Shown here: in pieces, positions 12,601 to 24,600 of the stretch
How the letters are laid out: each line of letters starts with the position of its first letter
How positions within the stretch are numbered: the first letter of the stretch is position 1
Assembly: GCF_030247185.1 (NCBI RefSeq)
Contig: NC_080572.1
Coordinates: forward strand, 302,051,656-302,115,655
Direction of reading: 5' to 3'
Length of the DNA stretch: 64,000 nucleotides
From: Malaya genurostris
Taxonomy: Eukaryota; Arthropoda; Insecta; Diptera; Culicidae
The notes under the pieces: model-generated
Told to the model about the DNA's origin: nothing
Database searches by the model: none
The model's input: the letters and a program-made list of their open reading frames with translations, nothing else
Position numbers and translations under genes: made by a program

Positions 12601-15600
12601 AGAGAAGAAATAATCAAACTAACGGAACCGCCTTTTCTACAGCGTTCCTTAGTTTAGACGAATGTCTCGATTCTCGTGAATACACGTTTCAAAAATTACC
12701 GTTTTACTTCATTGACGGTGATTTAAAAATCGTACTTCGCAGAATCGAAACATAAGTCTGGACAAACAGTCAGTTTTTTTTAAATCGGAAGCTAGAAATA
12801 ATGGAAGTACATTAGTTACTGCAGACAGAGAGAGAGAGAGAATAGATCAGCGAAGAATAGATATGTACAAAATTACAGAACCAAAAAAACCGAGAGATTT
12901 GTGAAGTTTGATTACAAGCTAGGTCCAATTTATCTCGGCTTCTTTTGATTATTTGCTTAAAGTAGTCAGCTATAAAATATTAGATCTGCCTTTATTTACA
13001 GCGCTCAGTAGTAAGCTGAAAGTTGTGACCGGACAGATGTGGAGAAGACATAGAGAATGAGTTGGGCCTCTGTGAGCCCAACCAGTCCAAATTAATATGT
13101 TTCAGTTTGTAAGCAGTGTTCAAGCATATATTATACGGTGATGTCAAGTTTTGTTTTGCTTTATTTTCGGAATTGCTAGAATTTGCTATAAAAGTGTTTA
13201 GATCAAAGATTTAGATTTGAAGAGTAATTTGTGTGTTAATCTTATAAATCAAACTCTGAAAAATTCTGTTATTGGCAAAGGAACATCAGGCCAAATGTTG
13301 AATAATGTGGTAATGCGATAAAAACCTTCAGAGTATGTTGCCAAAGACTTCTTTTGTTGTTTCAGTGTGAATGATTCTTCTTCGTGTGTGACTTGTGGTT
13401 TGCGCTGCGACAGGTTAAGTGAAACCTCCTCCTCGTGATGTACGATGAGACCTTCAAGCTTTTCCCTGCGTTTGCGAAGCTCAAGGACCACATTTTCCGT
13501 ATCTTCATCATACATATCATAATCGTCCTGTACACTAACCTCACTGTCATCGTATATTACTTCGTACACTACCTCATCGTCTTCATTGACTTCCTTAATA
13601 ATAGTTATGTGCGCTTCGCCCGTCTCTTCACCGTAGCTGTATGGAGCAGGCAGTTTCACTCTTCCGGTCATCGAGATTTCTTCTCTAGCGTAGGAATCCA
13701 GTTGTATCTTGAACTCTTGTTCAATATCCTCGATATGTTTGGTGCGCCTTGGCTGGAAAGTGACCGTAGCCGGTTCGACATCTTTGAAGACTGGCCGAGG
13801 TTGACGAACTTTTTTAATCTTTTTGATGCGTACTTCCTCTTCGTCCAGAACTTCCCTGCGGAAGGCCGGTTTTGGTCGTGGTCGTTGCTTTCTAACAACC
13901 ACGTGCTCCGTGATTTCTTCCTTCGGTGCTTCAACCTCCTGTTCTTGAGTGATGGTAAGTGATGCTTCCACATCATCCGGTTTCTCGGGCGCAGACTGTT
14001 TCCTGGGTACCTTGAAGGTGGCTTCAGCTTCTTCTGGTTCGGTTACTGCTTCAGGCTTTCTGCGTACCTTCAAGCTGTGGGTAACCTCTTCTTCCTCTTC
14101 CGGTTGAATGACTGCTTTGGGCTTACGTCTAGCTACCACAACGTCTTCCGTTGTATCTTTCGGTTTTTTCGGAACCTCAATATCGACCTTTTCATATTTT
14201 TCCAATTCAGTTTTCGGTACATCCATTTCCAGTAGTTTCTGAGTGATTTCATCCAGGTCATCGTCTTTCTTTTTCTTGACCACTTTTTTCTTCGGTTTCT
14301 CAACCTTTTTAACGGGCTCCGGTTCCTCCTGTGGAACTTCCCGAACAATTTCCAGTGATGCTTCCGCCTCATCAGTCACATATTCTTGAGGTTTAGCCTT
14401 TAATCTAATCGATTCTTCTACATCTTCTACTTCTTCCGGTTTCGGTACCACCGGTTTCAGCAGAACAATTTCTTCTACAGTAGATTCCTCGACAACTGCT
14501 GGTTTTTCCTTTCTCAATGTAACTGTTGCATCTTGTATGACCTCTTCGGGTTCAGGTTTCTTTTTCGGTTTCAGTTTAAACTCAACCTCTGTTTCTTCAA
14601 CCGTTTCCACCTTTGGTTTGACACTCGGTTTCCTGGGTTTGATTTGTACGGTCTCTTCTGGTGCAACGGTTGATTCAATTGCTTGTTGAGGCTTCGGTTG
14701 CTCAACAACTTTAACCTTTTCACGTTTTCTGAAGTCAACGTCAATCTTTTCATATTGTTCCAGTTCAGTTTTCTCTATTTCTAAGTTTAATAGTCGCTGT
14801 AGTTCAGCATCATCGTCTATGCTAGCCTTCTTCTTCTTAACAACCACAGTTTTCTTCTTGGGTTTCTCTTTGGGTTTTTCTTCTTCAACCGCTATTGGCT
14901 GTGGTACAGGCTTAAGTGATCGCTTGCGAACTGGTTCAACAGGCATTGCTTCTTCGACGATTGGTTGAATTGGAACAGAATCTGCAATTTCTACTGATTC
15001 TTCCGATGGCAGCTCCAGAATAACATCTTCAACTAGTGGCTGAGCTTCGGAAATCTCCTCTTGAATGGGTTGAATGGGAACAACTTCCTCTGGGACAACA
15101 ATTTCGTCCGCAGGTTCTTCCACTAGAGGCTCAATCGTTGGAATATCTTCCTGTTGGGTTGTAATATCATCAGCTTCTTCAACCACGGGTTCAATGGTGA
15201 CTGGCTCCGTACGCTCTATTTCGATCTTAATTATTCGTTCGACTCCGACTGTTTCTTCTGCTTTCTGTGGAGTAGGTTTCAGTGTGATTTTCTCTTTAAC
15301 CTCTTGCTGTTGTTCCGGAAGGCGTGGTTTCTTTGCAATCTTGAAATCTACCTCCACTTCTTCCTCTACCGGCTTTACCACCTTTTCCTTTGGTTTCGGT
15401 TTAATAACCACCTCCTCCGGTAGCTCCTCTACCTTAGGCTGTTCCGGCTTGGGCTCGATTGGTGCTTCTTCTACCTTTTTCGGTTTCTTGGTAATATCAA
15501 TATCAATCTTCTCATATTTTTCCAGTTCGGTTTTCTCAATTTCTAAATTGAGCAGTTTTTGAAGTTGTTCATCTTCGTCAACTGACGCCTTCTTGGGTTT

Positions 15601-18600
15601 CTTTACAATCTTTTTGATTTTTTTCTCTTCAGGCTTCTTCTGTGGTTGTTCTGGCTCTAATTCAACAGTCTCAGGTTTTTCTTCCTCTTCGCGAACGTCC
15701 TGTTTTACGTCAACCGGGTTTTCTTCTATGATGCTAACCAACACATCTTGCACTTCGTCGGGAGTTATTTTTTCCATAACTGGTTTTTCATCGATTTTTT
15801 CTGGTGCCACTTGCTCGGGCATAGGTTCTTGTTCAACGATATCTGCCTTTTTAATGATTGGTTCTGGTTTAGGTGTTGGTTCAACCTTCGTTTCCTCTGG
15901 CTCTGGGATGGCAATTGGTTTCTCCTCTGCAGTTGGTTTCACCTTTTCTCTTGGTTCCAGATCAACCTTCTCGTAAACTTCCAGTGATGTTTTCTCAACT
16001 TCTAGGTTCAACAAACGCTGTAGTTCATCGTCATCTCCAGGTTTTGCTTTTGGCTTTTTGATTTTCTTGATCTTTTTCTTGTCTTCCTTCAGTTCTTGTA
16101 CCTCAGGCTGCGTAACGGCGGCTACCGGTAGCTTTTCCACTTCGGTTTCCTTGGGCTTCTCGGGAACGACAATTTGATCAGGTAATGCCACTGTTATTTC
16201 TTCAACCGGTTTTGGCACTACCAATTCGGTTGGTGTTTCCAATGGAAGTTCTACAGACTTTTTGGGCTCCAGGACCGGTTGAGGTTCTTCAACTTTGGTC
16301 TCCTCTTTCGGAAGCTCAAGCGTTTGAGCTGGTTCGACTTCTTTCGGTGGCTCTTGTATGATTTCCTCAACCGATGTAGGAGCTTCCGGTACCTTTGGAA
16401 TTTTCTTTTTCTTCTTCTTTATTTCAATTTCCACCTCCGGTTCCTCTGGGAGGTCTATCGGTTTTGGCAGAGCCATATCACGATCGACCTCGCGTTCTGT
16501 AGTTTCTTTTTCAGGAGACGGTTTTTTAAATGGTTTGAGTTTGATTTCTTCGGGTTCCTCGTCCGGTTTTTTACCAACTGGAATTCGGAACTTAACATCA
16601 GGTTCTGGTTCGGGTTCCGGCAGTTTACCTTTGCCCAGGATGATTTTGTGTTCGGGTTCTTCTGGAATTTCTGGTACTACCGGTTTCTTCGGTATTTTCG
16701 GTTTCTCCGGTTCCTCAACAGGTTTTTCTTTTGGCTCCGGTGGCGGTTTCTCGTACAGTTCTAGTTCTGTTTCAACATCAGGAATTTCGGTCGGAGTAAA
16801 CTTGGGCTTTTCAATATGTCTCCGTTTTTTCACATCTTCGACGGTTTCCGGTTGTTCCTCTTTCTTTTTCTTTGGTTTTTCCTCCACCTGCGCCTCTTCC
16901 TTCGGTTTGACTGGAGTCTTTTTCAATTTAACCTCTTCTTTCTCGTCTACGTCTTCCTTCAACTTACCTTTCCCTAACACAAGTTTCTTGTCATCGGTTT
17001 CTTCTTCCGGTTTTTCTTTAGTTTGACGTTGATATTTTAATTTTTCTTCTTCTGTGTCCTCTAACTGCTTCGGTTCCTTTTCGAATTTTTCGATATCGAG
17101 GATTTCGAGTTCTGGCTTTTCTTTCTTAATAACCTTAACCTTTTTAATCTTTTTAATCTTACGCTCTTCGTCCTCCTCTTCGGTCCTTGAAAGCTCGCCA
17201 ACGCCACGCTTGGTTTCCAGGTCGATGATCTGCGGATGTTGAGCATCCGTTGGATATTCAACATGCACGATCCTACTCTTCAATAATACCTTCGGAACAG
17301 TGACCTCTTCGATCTCTTTCTTCTCTGGCATTACGGTTTTTCGAAGTTTAACTGTTTGTGGTTCTGGTGTGTCTGTGATTTCAAGTTTGATTGGTTTCTG
17401 TTCTTTTCGTTCTATTTTGATAGGTTCTAGTTTGACTGGCTCACCCTTTTCTGGTTTCACTTTCTGCTTGGCATCTAGTTCGACTTTTTCGTACGTTTCC
17501 AACTCCGTTTTCTCAACTGTTAAGTTTAACAGCCGTTGCAGCTCTTCGTCCTCTTCAAGTGCCTTCTTGACGACCTTCTTTTTCTTAATCCTTTTCGGTG
17601 TTTCTGGAGCAACTTGTACCTCTACTTCGGGGGTGATCTTCGCTTGATCTACAGGAGCAGCCAAAATTTCCTCTACTGGTGCGACCTGAATTTCATCTCG
17701 AACAATGGAAGGAACTGTTTCTGCTTCTTCCGAGTGTTGATCGATCAAGCTTTCGGCGGGTGCAGCCGTTAGTATCGGTTTCTGAGTTACACGAGGTTTC
17801 TCAGTTACCTGCTCTGGAATATCTACTGGTGCAAGCTGTACCTTTTCAAGTGGCATAGCTGGTGAAACTTCGATTTCTTCAGTTTTCTGATCAACCATGC
17901 TCTCGGCAGGCGCAGACTCAATCAATGGTTTCTGCGCAATCGTTGGTTTCTCCACAGCTTGATCAGATATATCAATTGGGGCTACATATTCTTCTTCCAG
18001 TGACAAAGAAGTTACAGTATCAACTTCTTCTGTTGAAATGTCGATCTGTTCTTCAATGGGAGCGGCTTCTAGCAGCGGTTTGGCATGTACGTGTGAAGTT
18101 TCAGTTGCTTGATATGCTACATCAATCGCGGTTGGCAATGCCTCCTCCAACGTTAGTGAAGATACCGTATCAACTTCTTCTGCCGGTTGCTCGAATAGCT
18201 CTTGTTTAGCTGCTGCCTCCAATGTGGGTTTACCACGAATCGTTGGTTTCTCGGTAGCTCCTTCGGGAACCTCAATGGCTGCTACTTGTACCTCGTCCAA
18301 AGAAAGCGACGGAGCGTTATCCGTTTCTTCCGTTAGTGCTTCGAGAAGTTCTTCCTTCGGTGCAGCTTCCAAAAGTGGCTTCCGGTGAACCACAGGACTT
18401 TCGGCAGCAACCTGCTGAATTTCCATCGGTGTGACCTCCTCCCTCGGCGGAAGTTCTGTGATGAGTTCCTTTGTTTCGTAGACATCTTCCTTGATATCCA
18501 CTCTATCTGCGCCTATGATAGAAAAAAAAAACATATTAATTTCGTCTTGATCATGTCTCGAACTGCATGTAGTTCACCAAAACTCAAGTCATAATACATA

Positions 18601-21600
18601 TGTTATTCACTTGTATTGTACAATCTATGTTTTTCGGTTATCTCTAATGTTTACGTTGGAACATGTAATACTTACTGATTTGGACCTTATCTTCAGTGAT
18701 GGAAGTGTGTATAGTGTCTGGTGTTTGTGCCTCGATAGGCGTGAAATCTAGAGTTTCTGATGTATCTGTTGGTGTCTCTAGTAATGAAATGGTTTCATGC
18801 AATTGGATTTCCTTTTGTTTGTGCTTCTTTGGCACTTTTTTGCCTGCATGATCAACCGGTTGTTCGGGTTTGGTTGGTTTTTCAAAATCGAACTTTTCGT
18901 ATTTTTCCAGTTCAGTTTTGGTAATTTCTTCGCTAAGCAATTTTTCGATGATGTCATCTAGGTCATCCTTTTTGGTCGGAACCTTCACTTTTTTCATTCG
19001 TATTTTTGGTTCTTTGGGTTTGTCTACTGTGAGGGTTGATTCCTCCGGGATTAACTCGCTAACTGTAACCGTAGTTTCGGGAGCCTTGTCGCCAGTTTGA
19101 ACTGTGACAACTTCAATGACTTCTTCCTTACCTTGGCGTTTTTTCTTAATGACTTTTCTAATTGTTGTTTGTTTTTCACGTTCGCCTTTGTCCGTGCAAA
19201 TTTCCTTTTCTTCGAAAATAACCGGTTGCTCTTCTACAATCAATTGTGTGTCCTGAGCGATGGTTGGTAGCTCGATCGGTTCCTGCCATAAGTTTTCAAG
19301 TTCCGTTGTTGGCATTGTCACTTTCGGTGTTTCATTTGTTGGTTCTAACTCTTCAATAACTGTTCCTTCGACATCCTCAATTATTTGTTCTATCGGTACA
19401 TTTTCTTTTGGTTTATCTTTTGGAACTTTCTTTTTTATTACTTTACGTTTTATTGTTTCCGATGTACTACGTTCATCTTCGGGTTCATCAGGTTTTTCGA
19501 CAGAAACTGGAAGTGCCAGGTCGCGATCTACTTGTTTATCCGTGGTTGTATCATCATCCGTTGGTTTGGTGAAAGGTTTTAATTTAATATCTTCTTGTTG
19601 CTCCTCAGGTTTCTTCGATGTCGGTATTCTGAATTTTACATCGTCGTCGGGTACTTCTTCTGGTGTTTTTCCCTTACCCATGATTAGAGGACGCTCTGCC
19701 ACTTCCGGTTCGGAAGGTTCATTTTCTTTCTTTGGACGTTTCTTCTTTTTTTGAATATCTTCCTCGGGTTCCACAGGTTCTGGCGAAGGTTTTCTGTATT
19801 CGTCAAGTTTCATCTCAACATCCGGGATATCTGTCGATTCAAATGACGGTTTTCCAATGTGTTTCTGTTGTTTATCGTCTGCTACAGGTTTCGGTGTTTC
19901 CTTGGGTTTCTTGTGTGGCTCACCTTCTCCGGATTCTTCCTCCTTGGGTTTCTTGGGAGTTTTCTTAAGGGTAATCGATTCCTCTACAGGTTCCTCTTTT
20001 CTGAGTTTACCTTTACCAATCTTCAAGGTTCTCTCGTCCTGCTCTTCCATAGGTTTTTCCTTTGGTTTTCTCTGATATTTAGCTAACTCTTCTGGTGTTT
20101 CCTCCTCTTTTGGTTGTTCTTCTTCAAATTCTGGTAAATCAACTTCCTCCAGATCAAGTTTGTCACGCTTCGTAGATTTGATTTTCTTGATTTTCTTTAG
20201 TTTAATCGATTTTTCATTGTCTTCCGTTCGTGTAAGTTCACCTTCGGCTCTCTTTGAATCCAAATAGGAGATTTGCAAGTATTGTACCTCAGGAGGATAT
20301 TCCACAACCACGATGCGACTTTTCAGTAACACTTTAGGTATTGATACTTCCTCGACGTCTTTTTTCACTGGCATCTTTGTTTTCCTAAGTTTGACTGTCT
20401 GTGGTAACTCTTCTGGCTCCGTTATCTTCAACTTTGTGGGTTTTTGTTCTTTGCGTTCGATTTTAATTGGTTCCAGTTTAGGCTTCGGCTTTTCGGGTTT
20501 TGGTTTGGCTTCCAGCTCCACCTTCTCGTACTCTTCCAATTGTGTCTTTTCGATTTCCAAATTCAGTAGTCGTTCAAGTTCTTCATCGGCTGATTCAGAT
20601 TCTTCAGGCTTCTTAACTTTCTTTTTGAGTTTCTTTGGAGCTTTTTTCAGTTCGGGTGTGCTTTCCGGCCGCTGGTTTTCCTTCTCCATTGATTTCAACG
20701 ATTTTTCTTCATATGATAAATATTCCTCGGTGATTTCTTGTACAATTGCTTCTTGTTTTTCGGGCTCTACATATGCATATTCCGTGACGACATCTTCAAG
20801 TAGGTATTCTTGGAGTTTTGGTTCGACTTGCTGTTTAGGTTCCTCGGGTTTTAAATCATCCTGTTCGGGTATCTGCGGAATATCTTGACCATGAGTAAGT
20901 TCCTCTTGCGATTTCACGTCTTTGGTGACCTTCTTTTTAATTATTTTCTTCTTGACGATCGTTTGTCGACTGCCGTCAGGTGCCACTTCATGTTCAGTTA
21001 TTTCTTCAACAACCGTAGGAATCATAACTTCCGCTGAGATCAGTTCTGGTTCAGTTGGTTGAGCAATTTCCTCCATTACTGGCTCCTGAAGGCGAGGTTG
21101 GTCAGTTTCGGTCTGCTGTTTAGTTGGTTGTTTCTTGATTTTCTTAATAATTTTGGCTTGTGGCGAAACCTTTTCTGCTTCAGTAATTTCAGCAATCTCC
21201 GCTTCTGGTTGTGAGAATATAATTTCCTGTACGTCTTTTGATTTTTTAATTGGTTCCAATTCCACCCGTTCGTATATTTCCAGTTCTGTTTTCTTCACCT
21301 CAAGATTTAGTAACTTTTCGATAATATCATCAGCGTCGTCTTTCGTTTTGATGGTTCGGATTTTCTTTTTCTTTGCTTTTGGTACAGCTCCCGGCTGTGA
21401 TATGTTTGCTCCCTCTTCCGGTGACAGATTAGGTTGTTCCGGCTCCGGTTCTGTTTCCGTTATAGTGATGGTAGTTTCTGGTTCTTTGTCGTCTTCTTGA
21501 ATTATTATGACTTCCATTGTTTCTTCTTTTTGTCCCGTCTTTTTCTTGATAGTACGCTTTTTGGTGACTTGTTTTGTTGGTTTTCCCAAATCGGAATATA

Positions 21601-24600
21601 CCTCGGTCACCTGTATTTCTTCCGGTAGTTCCTCAATCGTTGCAATGCTCTGTGGTGAGCTCTCGATGGAAATTTCTTCAGCACGTTCGTATGGAACTTC
21701 CTCTTCAGTCACGGTAACGGTGGTTGTTGGTTCCAAATCGCCAATTTGAACCGTCGTCACTTCAGTAGTCTCCTCCTTCTTGCCTAACTTTTTCTTGATG
21801 ATTTTTTTCTTAGTAACTTGTTTGATTTCCGACCCATCGGCTGCTTGCTGCAATTGTACTGTTTCGGGAAATTCTTCGATCCACGTTTCCTGTATCTTTC
21901 TAGCTCGAGGCTTAAATTCCACATCGATCTTCTCATACTTTTCGAGCTCAGTCTTTTTGACCTCAAGATTTAACAAACGCTCGATAATATCATCTGAATC
22001 ATCAGTCGTTTTCTTCACGCTTTTTACTTTTTTCTTTTTTAGTTTCGGCTTTTCTTGTGGAACTTCTTCTGCTAGCATAGGCTCCGCAACCTCTTCCATA
22101 ACCGTGATTGTAGTTTCGGCAGGTTTTTCATCTTCCTGTACGGTTACAACATGTATTTCTTCCACCGTGTCTCCGATTTGATTTTTGATCACCTTGGTCT
22201 TCTTCGTTCGTTTAGTTGGTGCTCCTGTTTTGGTTATTGTTTCCGTTACCTCTACAATCTCCGGCATTTTTTCAACAGTCACGTCAACTTCTTCACATGG
22301 TTGTGGAGCTATGATGACGGTTTCTTCTTGTGGTATTGTTTCTGACGATTCTTTAGCAAGTTTTTTCTTTTTAGTTTTTGTAGTTACAATTTGTTCGGTA
22401 GATTTTTCCGGTATCCGTTCAACTTCCACGATATCTTGAGGAACAAATTCACTTTCATCGGGTTGTGTCATCTCCGTTACACTAGAAATCATTGGCTTAT
22501 CATCTTCAGTTTCAGTTACCACTTCAATTGTTTCTACTTTATCACCCACTTTCTTCTTGATAATTTGTTTTTTGGTTGTCAACTTCTTAGGTTTTTCGGT
22601 AATGGTTGTGATCTCTTTGAACGTATGCTCGACCGGCAACACCTCAATGACCGCTTGCTCTCCGGGTACTGGTTCAACTATAAACTCTTCAACTTGCTTC
22701 GATGGTCTTCTGAATTCCACGTCAATCTTTTCGTACGTTTCTAACTCAGTCTTTTTGACCTCCAAATTTAGCAACTTTTCTATAATATCGTCAGTGTCAT
22801 CACCCATTTGTTTAATCGTTTTGATTTTTTTCTTTTTCGTTTTTGGCTTTTCTTTGGGCACATCGTCGAGACTAACTGATTCAATCGGAACAGATTCTTC
22901 GGATAGAGTCACCGTAGTTTCAGCGGGTTTATCATCTTCTTGAACGGTTACCACTTGAACCTCTTCCACCTTGTTTCCAGTCCTTTTTTTGATAACTTTT
23001 GTTTTTGTTATTAGTTTTGTCGGTCTACCCTCAGTGGAAATTTTATCAACTACTTCCACTTGCTCAGGAAGCTCTTCGATTACGATTTGTTCCGGTTTTG
23101 TCGGAATTATCAACAACTCTTCCGTTTCTTCATCAGGTCGAATTTCAGTTTCAAGTTTTTTAGTAACCTTCTTTATCAACTTCTTCTGTTTGATTCCGGT
23201 TACAGAATCGCCAGTTTCAGTAACTGTTTCTGTCATTTCAATGCACTCGGGAGCGTCTTCGACAATATGAGCTTCTTCCGGTTTTGGCCATGATAAATTT
23301 TCCTCGACCACTGTCTTAATGATATGAGGTTCTTGGTCACCTTCTTGTGTGGTTATGACTTCAGCGATTTTCATCTTTGGTCCAGTTTTCCTTTTTGCAA
23401 TCTTTTTTGTATCCTTCATGATAGTATCATCAACAATCGGTTCGAAAACTTCTGGAATTTCTTCTACTGTTACTTCTTCAACACTCTTTGGTTTTTTCTT
23501 GGGTTCAATATCAATCTTTTCGTATTGCTCGAGCTGTGTTTTCTTTACTTCCAAATTCAATAACCTTTCGATGATGTCATCCGTATCATCTGATGTTTTG
23601 ATCGTTTTAATCTTCTTTCGCTTTAGTTTAGGCTTTTCTGTTTGTTCTCCGAGTACTTCCTCGAAGTCCTGTTCTGTGACGGTGATAACAGTTTCAGGAG
23701 GCTTATCGTCTTCCTGAACAGTAACAACCTCAACCAGTTCTTCTGTATCGCCTGACTTTTTCTTTATCGTTCGCTTCTTTACGACGGTTTTCTTGCGCTC
23801 TCCTGTTTGGGAAACGCTTTCTTTGATTTGGATATCTTCTGGATATTCTTCAACAATTGGGAATGTTGCCGGTATCTGCTCTTCTAACAAAGCAGTTTCT
23901 TGTGGCTCGGCTAATTTAGCAACAGATTCCACAATTAATGGCTCAACGGTTTCATCATGAATTGAAGTTTCACGAGTTTCTGCCCTTGTATCAACCCTTC
24001 TCTTCTTAACAACCCTTCGTTTCGTAGTTTCTACTGAAGGTTCTGCAATTAACGCTTCGTCATCAACCTCTTGAATATACACAACTTCTTCAATAGGGAT
24101 ATCCTCGATTTGTTCTTGTATGAGTGTATGTGTTTGTTGAGTTTTGATATTTGAATGTGTTTCAACTGGTTCTTGACATGGCATAGCTGATTCTTCTGAT
24201 TCTGTTTGTATGCGGTACGGTGTGACGGAGTCTGTATAAATATTGAGAATATTTAGTGTGGTGAACTAAACTTACTCATATATTATAAAATTGTGGCTTC
24301 AATAATTAAATAGAACACAAAGTAAAAGTAAAAGTCCAACCCAATAAAATAATATACGCAATCGTACCTTGTGGTGAAAGTTCCCCAACTTCTTCGACGT
24401 TATTTACAGGAAGTGATTGTGGAATCGAAGAGAATTCTTCGTCGCTCAGTGTTTCTTCCACAATCACACCTTTAGATTGTGATATTTTCATGTTTTTGGA
24501 TTTAATGTATGTATGAGTGTCATCTGTACATGTTTCGAATGTGGTTACAAATGTAGGGCTTTCATGTCCATGTGTTTCACCATCTATAAAGAAATTTATG

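Noticed and set aside
13435..23717. Long plus-strand Ser/Phe-rich frames opposite the PEVK exons.
   Set aside because: Glu/Lys codons on one strand read as Phe/Ser/Leu codons on the other. They are a compositional mirror of the real exons.
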